Source: Deltaproteobacteria bacterium
Lineage (GTDB): Bacteria > Desulfobacterota > Desulfuromonadia > Desulfuromonadales > Geopsychrobacteraceae
Direction of reading: 5' to 3'
Length of the DNA: 32,405 bases
NCBI GenBank assembly: GCA_018399135.1
Contig: JAGYPB010000033.1
Location: 1-32,405, forward strand
Position numbers and translations under genes: made by a program
Shown: piece after piece, positions 1-7,913 of the stretch
Position numbering within the stretch: position 1 is the first letter of the stretch
How the letters are laid out: each line of letters begins with the position of its first letter
The notes under the pieces: model-generated
Seen by the model: only the letters and a program-made list of their open reading frames with translations
Databases searched by the model: none
Told to the model about the DNA's origin: nothing

Positions 1-126
1 TCCCCCATCGGTAAAGAGGTTCGCAATACCCTCTACCAGGCGCTCAACTTCTGCCTGTTGGGTATCACAAAAGCGCTTAATGAGTGTCCCGGCTTGGCTG
101 CCGGTTTGGGCGATGTAAGAATCCAT
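1..126 (-). CDS. Partial N-terminus of a probable SIS-domain sugar-phosphate isomerase
   Basis: An open frame of 42 codons starts at ATG 124-126 on the minus strand and runs off the left edge. It reads MDSYIAQTGSQAG at the start and ends IANLFTDGG. An AGGGG ribosome-binding site lies about 5 nt before the ATG. A helical N-terminus ending in a phrase like 'I..LF.DGGR' is typical just before the first SIS-domain strand (..LLFGNGGSAADA..) of phosphoheptose isomerases. The GNGGS motif itself would lie outside the window, so the family call is inference. The coding frame and start are better supported than the function. Confidence 0.4.
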   Translation of the reverse strand, partial: MDSYIAQTGSQAGTLIKRFCDTQQAEVERLVEGIANLFTDGG

Positions 127-232
127 AAAACCCCTGCCAATTAAGATATACCCAGGACAATGAGTCAATGCGGCATGATAGGGAGGCTCCTGGTGAGTGT
201 CAAGCTTCACCTCCAACCACATGATTAGATCT

Positions 233-261
233 TTGATTTTTTAACTGAGTTACTATATATT
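233..261 (+). promoter_or_regulatory. Sigma70-type promoter for trxA
   Basis: TTGATT (233-238) and TATATT (256-261) are separated by exactly 17 nt. The expected start lies near 268, giving a leader of about 54 nt before the thioredoxin ATG at 322. Seen in sequence only. Confidence 0.6.
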
Positions 262-321
262 TACTTTCGAATGAATTGACCACCCTTTTTGAGCATTTGA
301 ATCAAGAATAAGGAGAAACTG

Positions 322-651
322 ATGGCTAGCGATAAAATTATCGAAATTACCGACGACCAGTTCGATACCGCCGTACTGAAATCCGACACCCCGATTCTTG
401 TCGATTTCTGGGCAAGCTGGTGTGCACCTTGTAAGGCCATTGCCCCGGTACTGGATCAACTGGCGGACGAATATGACGGTAAGGTCAAGATCGGCAAAGT
501 CAATGTCGATGACAACCCGGCGACACCTGGCCAGTACGGTGTCCGCGGCATCCCGACAATGATCCTTTTCCATCAGGGCAAGGTCGTTGATCAGCTGGTA
601 GGCGCTGTGCCCAAAAACCAGATCGAAAGTCTGATCAAAAAAGCCCTGTAG
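322..651 (+). CDS. trxA: Thioredoxin
   Basis: A 109-residue cytoplasmic thioredoxin that reduces protein disulfides and is recharged by thioredoxin reductase. The active site is WCAPCK with redox cysteines C34 and C37, and the cis-proline P78 sits in GIPT. Length matches the family (105-110 residues). There is no signal peptide, so it is cytoplasmic rather than a Dsb- or ResA-type protein. AGGAGA at 311-316 gives good spacing to the ATG. It is a single-gene unit with its own promoter at 233-261 and a strong terminator directly after it. Confidence 0.95.
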   Translation: MASDKIIEITDDQFDTAVLKSDTPILVDFWASWCAPCKAIAPVLDQLADEYDGKVKIGKVNVDDNPATPGQYGVRGIPTMILFHQGKVVDQLVGAVPKNQIESLIKKAL

Positions 652-678
652 TGCAACCTTCTGCATAGACGGTTGATG

Positions 679-714
679 AAAAAAGCTCCGGCAAACAGGC
701 CGGGGCTTTTTTAT
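679..714. terminator. Bidirectional rho-independent terminator
   Basis: A-rich tract, GCTCCGGC stem, 5-nt loop, GCCGGGGC stem and T-tract. It follows trxA on the plus strand. Read on the minus strand it begins right at the stop codon (715-717) of the convergent NTPase gene, so it probably serves both. Confidence 0.85.
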
Positions 715-2388
715 TTAGATCGATACCCCGAAGCGCCTCACCCGGCTCGCATTCAAGCGGTTTTCCCTGCCAATCTGCTGCAGGGCAGCAGTAGCATTTT
801 CAACAATCAGCCGTTGTGAATCGCTGATGCCGCCCAGACGCCCGTAACGCAGACACACATCGATATGCCGGGATAATTCATCGCCGCTTAACCCCTTAAA
901 CAGCAGGATATAATCAGTCACCGACGCCTGGGCGAGCTGATGTTCCTCATCGCTGTGATCCCCCTCTTCATGCAACCGCTCGCAGAGCTGTAGCACGGTT
1001 AACTTTTCGCGCAGGAGATGCTGAACCTGCCGAAATTTCTCTATCACCTCAGGGTCACGGATTTCCTCTGTCTCAACAGCTGACTCAATGGCAAAAAGTC
1101 TTGTTTCACTTTTGCGCTTTTCGATATATAGATCAATAATTCGGCTTGCCAGCTTGTCCTTACCCAGATAACGCAGCAAACGCACGCTACCATCAAGATT
1201 GGCCGGACTGATATGGCGGGCGTTATCGCGAAAACTCTCCGACAGGCAACTGATAACATCGGCAGCATTATCGTCAAACGAATTGTAAAATTTACCCCAG
1301 GCCTCCTGGAAAGATTTTTCCGAGCGCGCAGCGCGAATTTGTGCGTCACAAGCGTTTGCCAGCTCACGCATCCTTTCTTCATCAAGGTAACCATTTTCTA
1401 CCAGACATCCAATCTGACGACCAAAATCATCCAGACAGAAATTGTCATAACCTCGCAGTATGGCATTCCATTGTTGCTGCTGGGTCGTCAAGTTCTCCTC
1501 ACTGTCAAGACTGGCAAAAGAGGCACTACGGTTCATGACAAAAGCGTACTCAGGGGCCTCTGCTGAGCGACTGTAATAGCACCAGGCCAACAGGGCGAGG
1601 ATGCGGATCGCGCGCTCCAGTACCTGTGGATCGAAATTTTTCAATATCGGCACCATCAAGCCGGCCAACGCCTCGGTTTTTTTGATGATACGGATGTTAT
1701 TGATCTGCAATTGGATAATCGCCGGGGCCAAAAGCTTGCCAAGGGTATCGTTACGCAACGAAATGGCAACACAGTCTCTTGCGCTCGGGGCAAACCGCAG
1801 TTCGCTGTCAATCACCTTTTCACGAAGGCGGTTGTATTCTATGTGCGAATCGCCGCCGAGGCTTTCATCGTTTAGAATCAGTACCACCTTGCACTTTTTC
1901 TGCTCCTTCAAAATAGTGATCAGCCCAAGAATGTCCTGAGTCTCTATCCCCTTGCCTTTGCGTTCAACATCATCAAGGCAGATCAGGGTTTTTTCCAGTG
2001 ACAAAAACGCCAGGGACTCAAAAGGAGCATCGATAAATTCCGCGGCCTTTTCTACCGACAAAAAGGCAAACTTCTTTTTACCGGTGGTACGTAGCAAACG
2101 GTTCATATTGGTACGAAAACTCTCCACCGAGGGGCGCCGACCGATATACTGACGCGACATCATGTTTTCAAAGATACTGTTTTTGAGCTCCTGCAAAGAA
2201 TTGATACCAAAGAGGGAAACATATGAGTAGTCGCTCAGAGCGATGCGACGGTGATTTTTGGCGGCATGCAGATAGGCATTCCACGCGTAGGTTTTACCTA
2301 CCCCCCACCCCCCCTTAATGGCAAGAACCTCGGGGGCTTCACTGGCAAGAAATCGTCCAATCTGCTGTTCAATAATGGTAATAGACAT
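715..2388 (-). CDS. KAP-like P-loop NTPase
   Basis: A 557-residue predicted cytoplasmic ATPase. The Walker A motif GGWGVGKT is at residues 26-33, very near the N-terminus. Walker B with its sensor-like extension is at 135-143 (LICLDDVER). A P-loop at the extreme N-terminus and 'DD.ER' after Walker B resemble the KAP family and related STAND/AAA ATPases. The last 400 residues look all-helical, with no motif I recognise and no clear membrane segment. It has an AAGGAA ribosome-binding site and starts 45 nt after the uracil-DNA glycosylase gene, so it is probably the last gene of that unit. Many KAP-like NTPases occur in accessory or defence loci, but nothing here proves such a role. Biochemical function unknown. 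Confidence 0.65.
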   Translation of the reverse strand: MSITIIEQQIGRFLASEAPEVLAIKGGWGVGKTYAWNAYLHAAKNHRRIALSDYSYVSLFGINSLQELKNSIFENMMSRQYIGRRPSVESFRTNMNRLLRTTGKKKFAFLSVEKAAEFIDAPFESLAFLSLEKTLICLDDVERKGKGIETQDILGLITILKEQKKCKVVLILNDESLGGDSHIEYNRLREKVIDSELRFAPSARDCVAISLRNDTLGKLLAPAIIQLQINNIRIIKKTEALAGLMVPILKNFDPQVLERAIRILALLAWCYYSRSAEAPEYAFVMNRSASFASLDSEENLTTQQQQWNAILRGYDNFCLDDFGRQIGCLVENGYLDEERMRELANACDAQIRAARSEKSFQEAWGKFYNSFDDNAADVISCLSESFRDNARHISPANLDGSVRLLRYLGKDKLASRIIDLYIEKRKSETRLFAIESAVETEEIRDPEVIEKFRQVQHLLREKLTVLQLCERLHEEGDHSDEEHQLAQASVTDYILLFKGLSGDELSRHIDVCLRYGRLGGISDSQRLIVENATAALQQIGRENRLNASRVRRFGVSI

Positions 2389-2433
2389 GGGACAGTTCCT
2401 TCACTGATCAACCGCAGCTTAACCTGACAAGAG

Positions 2434-3111
2434 TCAGCCCAACACCTGCCGTAACTGCTCTCTGAATTTTTCTGCTCCGCCATTGGCAGGATGACGCACT
2501 TTGGTTGCGTTGATCCCCAGTTGCAGCAGTTGCAACGCGGATTTTTCGCCAACAGCAACTATCCGGCGAAAACAACCAAGCTCCAGCAGTTGCAGCAGAA
2601 CCCGATGCCCGTCGTGAAGTTCCTGCGGATCAGGGGTGCGGTTACTAAGCAAGCCCCGATCAGCATGATAAGGGTGCCAGGGGAAAGCATTCCATAACAC
2701 CACCCGGTAGGGATCAATCCCCTGCTTCACAAAAAATCCCCAGACAATAGTTGCGGTCGGTTCGGTAAATCCATGGGGTCGCACCTTGAACGAACTGGTT
2801 CGCCGGGGAGCCAGATTCTTGAATACCATCTCCGGCGATAACCCTTTGTTTATCAGACCACCGAGAAGCAAGCGTTCCGATGTCATCGGAATCCCGCTGA
2901 AATGCCCCCCCTGATATCCGATGGCTTCAGCACACAACAGTGTGTCGGCTTTCCCGATACGCTCACGCAGATAACAGGTCAATTGCTCACAGCGGATCAA
3001 TGCACCATCATCATCTGCGTCGTGAAAATGATCTCGCTCTCCCCAGGGGTTAAAAACCCCGGCAGCTCGATAGGCGCATAAATCAGCGACAAAATCGTCA
3101 CACATGATCAT
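2434..3111 (-). CDS. Uracil-DNA glycosylase superfamily protein
   Basis: A 225-residue protein of the UDG fold, predicted to excise uracil or a related damaged base as the first step of base-excision repair. Seen in the sequence: the motif-1 region at residues 60-80 (CAEAIGYQGGHFSGIPMTSE, the G-E/A-P/I-G-...-PFT-type pocket), LWNAFPWHP at 139-147, and the HPANGG loop at 207-212 equivalent to the HPS-type intercalation loop. The usual four FeS cysteines of family 4 UDGs are not apparent, so it is not a canonical family 4 enzyme. The ATG overlaps the stop of the DUF2288 gene (ATGA at 3108-3111), implying translational coupling. A second ATG two codons in is also possible. Confidence 0.75.
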   Translation of the reverse strand: MIMCDDFVADLCAYRAAGVFNPWGERDHFHDADDDGALIRCEQLTCYLRERIGKADTLLCAEAIGYQGGHFSGIPMTSERLLLGGLINKGLSPEMVFKNLAPRRTSSFKVRPHGFTEPTATIVWGFFVKQGIDPYRVVLWNAFPWHPYHADRGLLSNRTPDPQELHDGHRVLLQLLELGCFRRIVAVGEKSALQLLQLGINATKVRHPANGGAEKFREQLRQVLG

Positions 3112-3395
3112 ACCGTCTGGATCAGGATATAGGGCTGAACAATCAACATCAAAAAAGGCTTATCAGGGGATGTTTCCCATGCTTCAAGGTCGGCGGCGGA
3201 CGGTTTGGACAGTTGGCCGGCGCCAATCCACGCTTCCACCTGTGCCGCATCGTCAGAAGCAACAGTAGTGGCCACCGTCACCAGATCCAGTTCACCGGCA
3301 ACAGTCACTAACGCATCACGGCGCAGATGAATACGCAGTTCACGCCAATGAACCTGGGCAAGGTCGCGCTCAAAGCCCTCCTTGACTGTTGCCAT
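3108..3395 (-). CDS. DUF2288 domain protein
   Basis: A 95-residue protein matching DUF2288 throughout: the W-x-E-L near the start, the LDLV segment, the DDAA-x-VEAWI-x-AG helix, the W in the LEAWE segment, and a C-terminal VQPYILIQ. Function unknown in the family. I chose ATG 3393-3395 because AAGGAG lies 8 nt before it; a GTG nine bases further upstream would overlap that site. It is the first gene of a tightly packed set (4-nt overlap with the glycosylase gene) and diverges from fapA. A promoter with an overlapping dyad lies just upstream. Confidence 0.85.
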   Translation of the reverse strand: MATVKEGFERDLAQVHWRELRIHLRRDALVTVAGELDLVTVATTVASDDAAQVEAWIGAGQLSKPSAADLEAWETSPDKPFLMLIVQPYILIQTV

Positions 3396-3426
3396 TCTAC
3401 ACACTCCTTGGTTCGCGGGGGATGAA

Positions 3427-3468
3427 TATTCTCCGGCGAGAATAACCAGCAGAGGATAAGTGCGTCAA
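3427..3468 (-). promoter_or_regulatory. Promoter with overlapping operator-like dyad for the DUF2288-UDG-NTPase unit
   Basis: On the minus strand TTGACG (3463-3468) and TATTCT (3439-3444) are 18 nt apart. A perfect inverted repeat TATTCTC-CGGC-GAGAATA (3427-3444) covers the -10 element and the start region, the usual place for a repressor site. Prediction from pattern only. Confidence 0.45.
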
Positions 3469-3505
3469 CACTTAGCTTTTAAGCCATGACCGCTTTAATT
3501 TCTAA

Positions 3506-3552
3506 CTATCGGTCAAAAAGTAGCTCAATTAAATTAGACCGTTAGCCGATAG
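3506..3552. promoter_or_regulatory. Inverted repeat in fapA upstream region
   Basis: CTATCGG (3506-3512) and CCGATAG (3546-3552) are perfect inverted arms separated by 33 nt. Nested partly inside is CTAAC..CGGTC facing GACCGTTAG. The right arm ends 66 nt before the fapA ATG. Could be a regulator site or a leader stem; no promoter of good quality is obvious beside it. Confidence 0.3.
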
Positions 3553-3617
3553 GTATGATAAAGTTTTATAAAGTTGAATCATTTTCAACACTTTTTACCA
3601 TGTCAGGCGTGAGGATC

Positions 3618-5126
3618 ATGGCACAAAGTTCCACAAAAAGCAGGATTAAAAGCGGAAGCAAGGTGCTTGCCGAATACGTCAATGACGACTACAGCCTGCA
3701 GCTACAAGCCTGCGACAGCGAGATCGAGTGCCGCGCCGGCATCAGTGTACACAATCTCGAAAAAAGTCCCTCTCCTGCTGACATCATCTCGATTCTGAGG
3801 CGCAACAATATTACCAGCACCGTCGATCTCGAGCAGGTTGCTATTTTTTGTACTGAGGCCGCCCAGGGCAACAACCCACAAGACATGATCCTCGCCCGTG
3901 GCCAGGAACCGGAACCGGGAGAAGACGGCTGGTTTGAACTGCTGGTGTCAACCGGCAAGGATGTGTCTGAGTGGGAAGAAGACGAATTTGGCCGGGTTAA
4001 TTTCAAAGATGTGCAAAGCTTCTCCAATGTTGAAATCGATGAGCATATCGGCAACATCCATCCGCCGACCGCCGGCGAACCGGGCAAAACCATTGCTGGT
4101 GATCTGATTCCCCCGCTGTCCGGTAAATCGGCCAACATTATCGCCGGTGCCGGCGTGCGGTTGAGCGACGATGGTAGTCAGACCTTTGCCACCCGCACTG
4201 GACGTGCTGTCTTTGACAACAATATCCTCTCAATCGCCGAAGAATTTATTGTCGATGGCGACGTAGACCTGAGTGTCGGCCATATCACCTTTAACGGCTT
4301 CGTCGACATCAAAGGGGACGTGCTCGATGATTTCAACATTACCGCCACCAAGGGGATAAAGGTCTCCGGCGCCGTCGGTGCCTGCAGAATTCAATGTGAT
4401 GGGGCAGTGACTATCGGCACCATGACCGGCAAAGGATTGGGTAAAATTGTCTGTCAAGGTGCCTTGCGGGCTAACTACCTCAACCAGGTCACGGTCGAAT
4501 GCTGGAACGATATCCACATTGCCCACGAGGTGCGTAATTCGGTGCTCAAATCCACCGGCAGCATCCACATCGACTCAGGACAAATTTCCGGTGGAGAAGC
4601 CATTGCCCTTGAAGGGATCGAGGTAAAAGCGATAGGGGCGCGCTCCGGTATCAAAACCCACCTGACTTCCGGGGTCTACTTCCCCGAAAGCGACCGTCTC
4701 AAATACCTGCGCACGCGGGTCAAGAGTGTTGCCGAACAGGTCAAACGCATCAGTGAAGCACTGAATGCCCTGAACAAAAAACCATTGCCAGCCAATCGCC
4801 CGGCCCTGCGTGAAGCCATTGAACTGAGGGTTGGCATCCTCACTCAGCGCCACGTCAATCTCGAAGAAGAACGTGAAGGTCTCAACGAGGAACTGATCAA
4901 TTTCAGCGTCGGGGAGCACCCGACTGCCCGTGCCAGAATTAATGTACTGGCAAAATTGATGGAAGGAGCTGTCCTTCACCTGGGCGAAACCAGTGAAGAA
5001 ATCAAAATGGAACGCTCAGGGCCGATGACCATCATTGAAAACACCAAAGACGGCGGACTGCGTTTTTTGAGCCACTCCCCACTGGCAGCCGTTGTTAAGG
5101 AACCGGAAGAGGATTCCGACAATTGA
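3618..5126 (+). CDS. FapA family protein (DUF342), polymer-forming beta-helix protein
   Basis: A 502-residue member of the FapA/DUF342 family. An N-terminal variable region (about 1-180) is followed by the conserved repeat region (about 215-350: GDVDLSVGHITFNG, VDIKGDV, ITATKGIKVSGAVGA, GKIVCQGAL, NSVLKSTGSI), which is predicted to fold as a right-handed beta-helix. A long charged coiled-coil stretch (about 375-470) comes next. Family members are linked to flagellar assembly, surface structures or cell-envelope localisation; the exact role is unsettled. I use the ATG at 3618 because GAGG precedes it closely. Upstream in-frame ATGs at 3555 and 3600 lack a ribosome-binding site and would add a residue stretch atypical of the family. 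No flagellar genes are adjacent. Confidence 0.85.
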   Translation: MAQSSTKSRIKSGSKVLAEYVNDDYSLQLQACDSEIECRAGISVHNLEKSPSPADIISILRRNNITSTVDLEQVAIFCTEAAQGNNPQDMILARGQEPEPGEDGWFELLVSTGKDVSEWEEDEFGRVNFKDVQSFSNVEIDEHIGNIHPPTAGEPGKTIAGDLIPPLSGKSANIIAGAGVRLSDDGSQTFATRTGRAVFDNNILSIAEEFIVDGDVDLSVGHITFNGFVDIKGDVLDDFNITATKGIKVSGAVGACRIQCDGAVTIGTMTGKGLGKIVCQGALRANYLNQVTVECWNDIHIAHEVRNSVLKSTGSIHIDSGQISGGEAIALEGIEVKAIGARSGIKTHLTSGVYFPESDRLKYLRTRVKSVAEQVKRISEALNALNKKPLPANRPALREAIELRVGILTQRHVNLEEEREGLNEELINFSVGEHPTARARINVLAKLMEGAVLHLGETSEEIKMERSGPMTIIENTKDGGLRFLSHSPLAAVVKEPEEDSDN

Positions 5127-5177
5127 TACATTGTTTTCTGCTGATCCACCCCAATCACGTGGCGTTGTAAAGATTTT

Positions 5178-5235
5178 GTAACTATTCAGCCCTATTACTT
5201 GCGCAGGGCCTACGGATCCTGTGCTGAACAGATAC
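5178..5235 (+). repeat. MITE-like element, short form (copy A)
   Basis: A 58-bp element with ends GTAACTATTCAGC and GCTGAACAGATAC (imperfect inverted repeat). The interior reduces to CTTGCGCAGG...GGATCCTGT. It is flanked by AAGATTTT (left) and CAGATGTT (right), a 6-of-8 match that could be a worn target duplication. It ends 17 bp from the hemG stop codon. Related to copies B-E. Confidence 0.75.
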
Positions 5236-5252
5236 CAGATGTTTTATCGCGG

Positions 5253-6666
5253 TCAGGAGCCGCGATTCTGCAACTCCGCAATGACCCTCTCAGCCACCTT
5301 ATTGGCCGCATTGACGCAATCATTCAATCCCACCCCGTAAAAAGCATTTCCGGTCAGCAGCAGACCCGGCGTTGCGTCAGGGCGGCATCCAGGGCCTGTA
5401 ATCTACAGCACCGTGACCACGAGTATACTGGGAATAGCGCGCGGATGACGGAACACCCGGACAAAATCAGGCAACTCAGTGATTCCCATGATCTGACGCA
5501 AATCAGCGGTGGTGCGGGCAACAACCTCTCATCATCGGCAAGATCAATCGCTGCAGGATTGGTTGCTCCACCCATCATCGAGCCCAACAACACTTTTCCC
5601 TCCGGGGCACGATTACAGGAAAGATGCTCGAGTCCCAGAGGAGTGCCCAGGGTGTGGCACCCTTCGGCGCGGGAATCAGATAACCAAAACCATCCAGATT
5701 GCGCGCGATCCGTTCACGTTCATAACCAAAACAGATCACGTTCATCGGTGCGTAAAGGGATTTCACGCAACAATGTTGCCACTTGTGGATTCAGTTCATC
5801 GACCATCGCCGCTACCGCGTGAAGGAGAAGCGGTAACGACCATGTCAGCATCAATCTGGCGACCAGCAGCGAGATGCAACACGAATCCTCCTGATTTTCT
5901 CAATCCGCTCCACTTGCTGACCATTCATCAGTTCCCCCTTCAAGGAAGAAGATGCAGCGTCGGTCAACTCCTGAATTCCGCCGACAAACGAAGTCAACAC
6001 CCCACCCGGCCCGGCAGCACTGGCAACCGCTTTGCCGGCCTTGACCTCAGCGCGTTTTTTTCGCGCCAGTCGCACCATCGCCTTGAGCAGACCACCATAT
6101 TCCTGCTCAAGCTCATAAATGCGCGGGAAGCAACTCTTCAAACTCATGGTTTCCGGATTGCCGGCAAAAATACCGGATACCATGGGGGAAATCAGCCTAT
6201 CCAGGGCTTCCTTGCCTAACCGGCGGCGCCCGAACTCGGCAAGGGTTTCATCACCGGAGTCAGTTCGCTTGGGCACCAGGACTTCACCTGCCAGACGCAA
6301 TTTTCCCGGCCAGGAGATCAGCTTGGAAGATAAAAATGAGGGACCATTCTCGGGCAGTCGGTGCAGTGTTTTATCCGCGTAAATATAACGCTTGCGAGCG
6401 TTATCATCAGAACGCAGCAAGCGTTCCTCAATCTGCAAGTGACGGCATAAATCCAGAGTCATGGGTTTGCTGTCGAGAAAGCCGTTTGGTCCCCATTCAC
6501 ACAAGTAGCCATCTTCTTTGATCGACCAGATCTTGCCGCCGACCCGTTCCTGCTTTTCAATAACCAGCGTGGACAAATCAAGCCCGGACTGGCGGGCATG
6601 GTCTTCAATAGCACTGGCTGCCGCCAAACCGGAAATTCCTGCTCCTATAATTGCGATTCGTGTCAT
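5253..6666 (-). pseudogene. hemG: Protoporphyrinogen oxidase, C-terminal half disrupted by multiple frameshifts
   Basis: Oxygen-dependent-type (HemY/PPOX) flavoprotein that oxidises protoporphyrinogen IX to protoporphyrin IX, the penultimate step of haem synthesis. Residues 1-255 are intact and carry the FAD motif GAGISG (8-13) and KQERVGGKIWS. From about 5895 downward the frame changes repeatedly. Conserved pieces continue in shifting frames: AVAAMVDELNPQV (near 5800), YAPMNVICFGYERERIA (near 5740), WDSSIFP, LLGSMMGGATNPAAIDLADDE (near 5560), DFVRVFRHPRAIP (near 5450) and LTGNAFYGVGLNDC ending at TGA 5253-5255. Reassembled length (about 470) matches the family. I count at least six shifts. 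The pieces remain highly conserved, so error in the sequence is as likely as real loss. AGGGG precedes the ATG. Confidence 0.85.
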
Positions 6667-6707
6667 AATGACCCCTGCAAAAGTTCAGATTAATGAAAGT
6701 TTTCGAT

Positions 6708-6736
6708 ATCCTAGCGGTTCACCACAGACAGGTCAA
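6708..6736 (-). promoter_or_regulatory. Promoter for hemG
   Basis: On the minus strand TTGACC (6731-6736) and TAGGAT (6708-6713) are 17 nt apart. The -35 lies in the sequence CTTGACCTG, which is repeated inverted as the -35 of the divergent dnaJ promoter. Confidence 0.5.
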
Positions 6737-6764
6737 GCAAGCGTAACATCCACATGTAAGGTGC

Positions 6765-6809
6765 TTGACCTGTTTAAAAAGTGATCCTACTATGATTTTG
6801 ACCTGTCAA
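6765..6809 (+). promoter_or_regulatory. Promoter and operator-like motif for dnaJ
   Basis: TTGACC (6765-6770) and TACTAT (6788-6793) have 17-nt spacing. TTGACCTGTCAA (6798-6809), a small palindrome sharing TTGACCTGT with the -35 region, covers the expected transcription start. The -35 is one arm of an 11-bp perfect inverted repeat, CAGGTCAAGCA (6729-6739) / TGCTTGACCTG (6762-6772), whose other arm is the hemG -35. Confidence 0.55.
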
Positions 6810-6836
6810 CTTGCGACAATCGGGAGCATTAGGACT

Positions 6837-7703
6837 ATGGCCAAAGATTATTACTCGGTACTCGGCGTCGAACGCAATGCCGATGCCGCAACGATAAAAA
6901 AAGCTTACCGTAAACTGGCACAGAAGTATCACCCCGACAAAAACCCTGATGACAGGCATGCTGAAGATCAATTCAAACAACTGACAGAAGCTTACGCCGT
7001 GCTCTCTGACGTGGAGAAAAAGCGTCAGTATGACCAGTTTGGAGATGCCGGTTTTCACCAGCGTTTTTCTCAGGAAGACATCTTCCGCAATGTCAACATG
7101 GGGGATATCTTCGGCAACTTTGGCGGCGAAGACCTGTTCAGCCAGCTCTTTGGTGGGCGTCCACACACCCGTCAGAAGCCGCAACGCGGACAGGACTATT
7201 CGATGCAGATCAGTATCCCTTTCCGTCTGGCGGTTCAAGGTGGCGAGCGTCGCATCGATTATCGTAGCGACGGAAAGGTCGAGCAGATCAAGGTCAAGAT
7301 TCCCCCGGGCATCGAACAAGGTGCAAAACTTCGCGTCGCCGGTAAAGGGGGTCTTAATCAGACCGGTGGACCGGCGGGGCATTTGTATTTACAAATCGAC
7401 ATTGAACCCGATCCGGTTTTCAGCCGCGAAGGCAACGATCTGCTGGTCAGGGCGGAAATTCCTTTCAGTGGCATCTGCCTCGGCACGACCATCGAGGTGC
7501 CCACCCTCGAAAGCCCGAAGCGGGTCAAGGTGCCGGCGGGCATGCAACCAGGTCAAAAGATCCGCCTGCGCGGTTTCGGGGTTTCGGCCTCGGCTAAACA
7601 GGAAGCAGGTGATCTTTTCGCTATTATCGAGGTAGCTGTCCCCAAAAGCCTTACCACTGACCAGAAAGAGCTGTTAAAAAAACTCAAGGATGTCGGGCTG
7701 TAA
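6837..7703 (+). CDS. DnaJ-class co-chaperone without zinc finger (CbpA type)
   Basis: A 288-residue Hsp40 protein that stimulates the ATPase of DnaK through its J domain. The J domain is residues 4-70 with the HPD motif at 32-34. A Gly/Phe-rich linker follows (about 75-120: [19 protein letters not shown]), then two C-terminal substrate-binding beta domains (about 125-285). The cysteine-rich zinc finger of full DnaJ (CxxCxGxG repeats) is absent, which places it with CbpA/DnaJ type B proteins. The start ATG at 6837 is preceded by AGGA and begins the canonical [11 protein letters not shown]. No dnaK or grpE is adjacent. It diverges from hemG. Confidence 0.9.
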   Translation: MAKDYYSVLGVERNADAATIKKAYRKLAQKYHPDKNPDDRHAEDQFKQLTEAYAVLSDVEKKRQYDQFGDAGFHQRFSQEDIFRNVNMGDIFGNFGGEDLFSQLFGGRPHTRQKPQRGQDYSMQISIPFRLAVQGGERRIDYRSDGKVEQIKVKIPPGIEQGAKLRVAGKGGLNQTGGPAGHLYLQIDIEPDPVFSREGNDLLVRAEIPFSGICLGTTIEVPTLESPKRVKVPAGMQPGQKIRLRGFGVSASAKQEAGDLFAIIEVAVPKSLTTDQKELLKKLKDVGL

Positions 7704-7779
7704 CCCTGATCTGTGACGATAAGATGGGTCGACTCCTCAGAACAAGGGATGGCTAGCACCGAGTTCAGGGCTAATTTTC

Positions 7780-7809
7780 TTGCCTTGCAGCAAAAGCACA
7801 GGTTATAGT
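7780..7809 (+). promoter_or_regulatory. Promoter upstream of the Cys-rich secreted protein and ccs genes
   Basis: TTGCCT (7780-7785) and TATAGT (7804-7809) are 18 nt apart. The predicted start near 7816 leaves a leader of about 98 nt before the ATG at 7914. Confidence 0.45.
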
Positions 7810-7815
7810 GTTGCG

Positions 7816-7913
7816 CCAATAAAGAAAATAACCGAAGAATCAGAGATGTTCCGGCACGTTGGACATAGGGCTATGAAGCCTGGCAAACAACCTCAAGGTG
7901 GCCTACTTACCTA
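7816..7913 (+). promoter_or_regulatory. Possible structured leader that masks the ribosome-binding site
   Basis: The leader contains CATAG-GG-CTATG / AGGGCT-ATGA-AGCCT hairpin options (7863-7881). Further down, AACCT pairs across TCAA with AGGT (about 7889-7899), covering AAGGTGG (7895-7901), the only ribosome-binding-like site before the ATG at 7914. The phrase CTATGAAGCCTGGCAA is reminiscent of a SAM riboswitch core, but the other conserved blocks are missing. I do not assign a class. Confidence 0.25.

Noticed and set aside
5199-6219. Long plus-strand reading frames opposite hemG
   Set aside because: Their translations have no family likeness; the minus strand encodes clear protoporphyrinogen oxidase pieces throughout.
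7860-7905. SAM-I riboswitch
   Set aside because: CTATGAAGCCTGGCAA and AAGGTG look similar to the core, but the AGAG..GGAGGGA block, the kink-turn and the expected methionine-related gene are missing.
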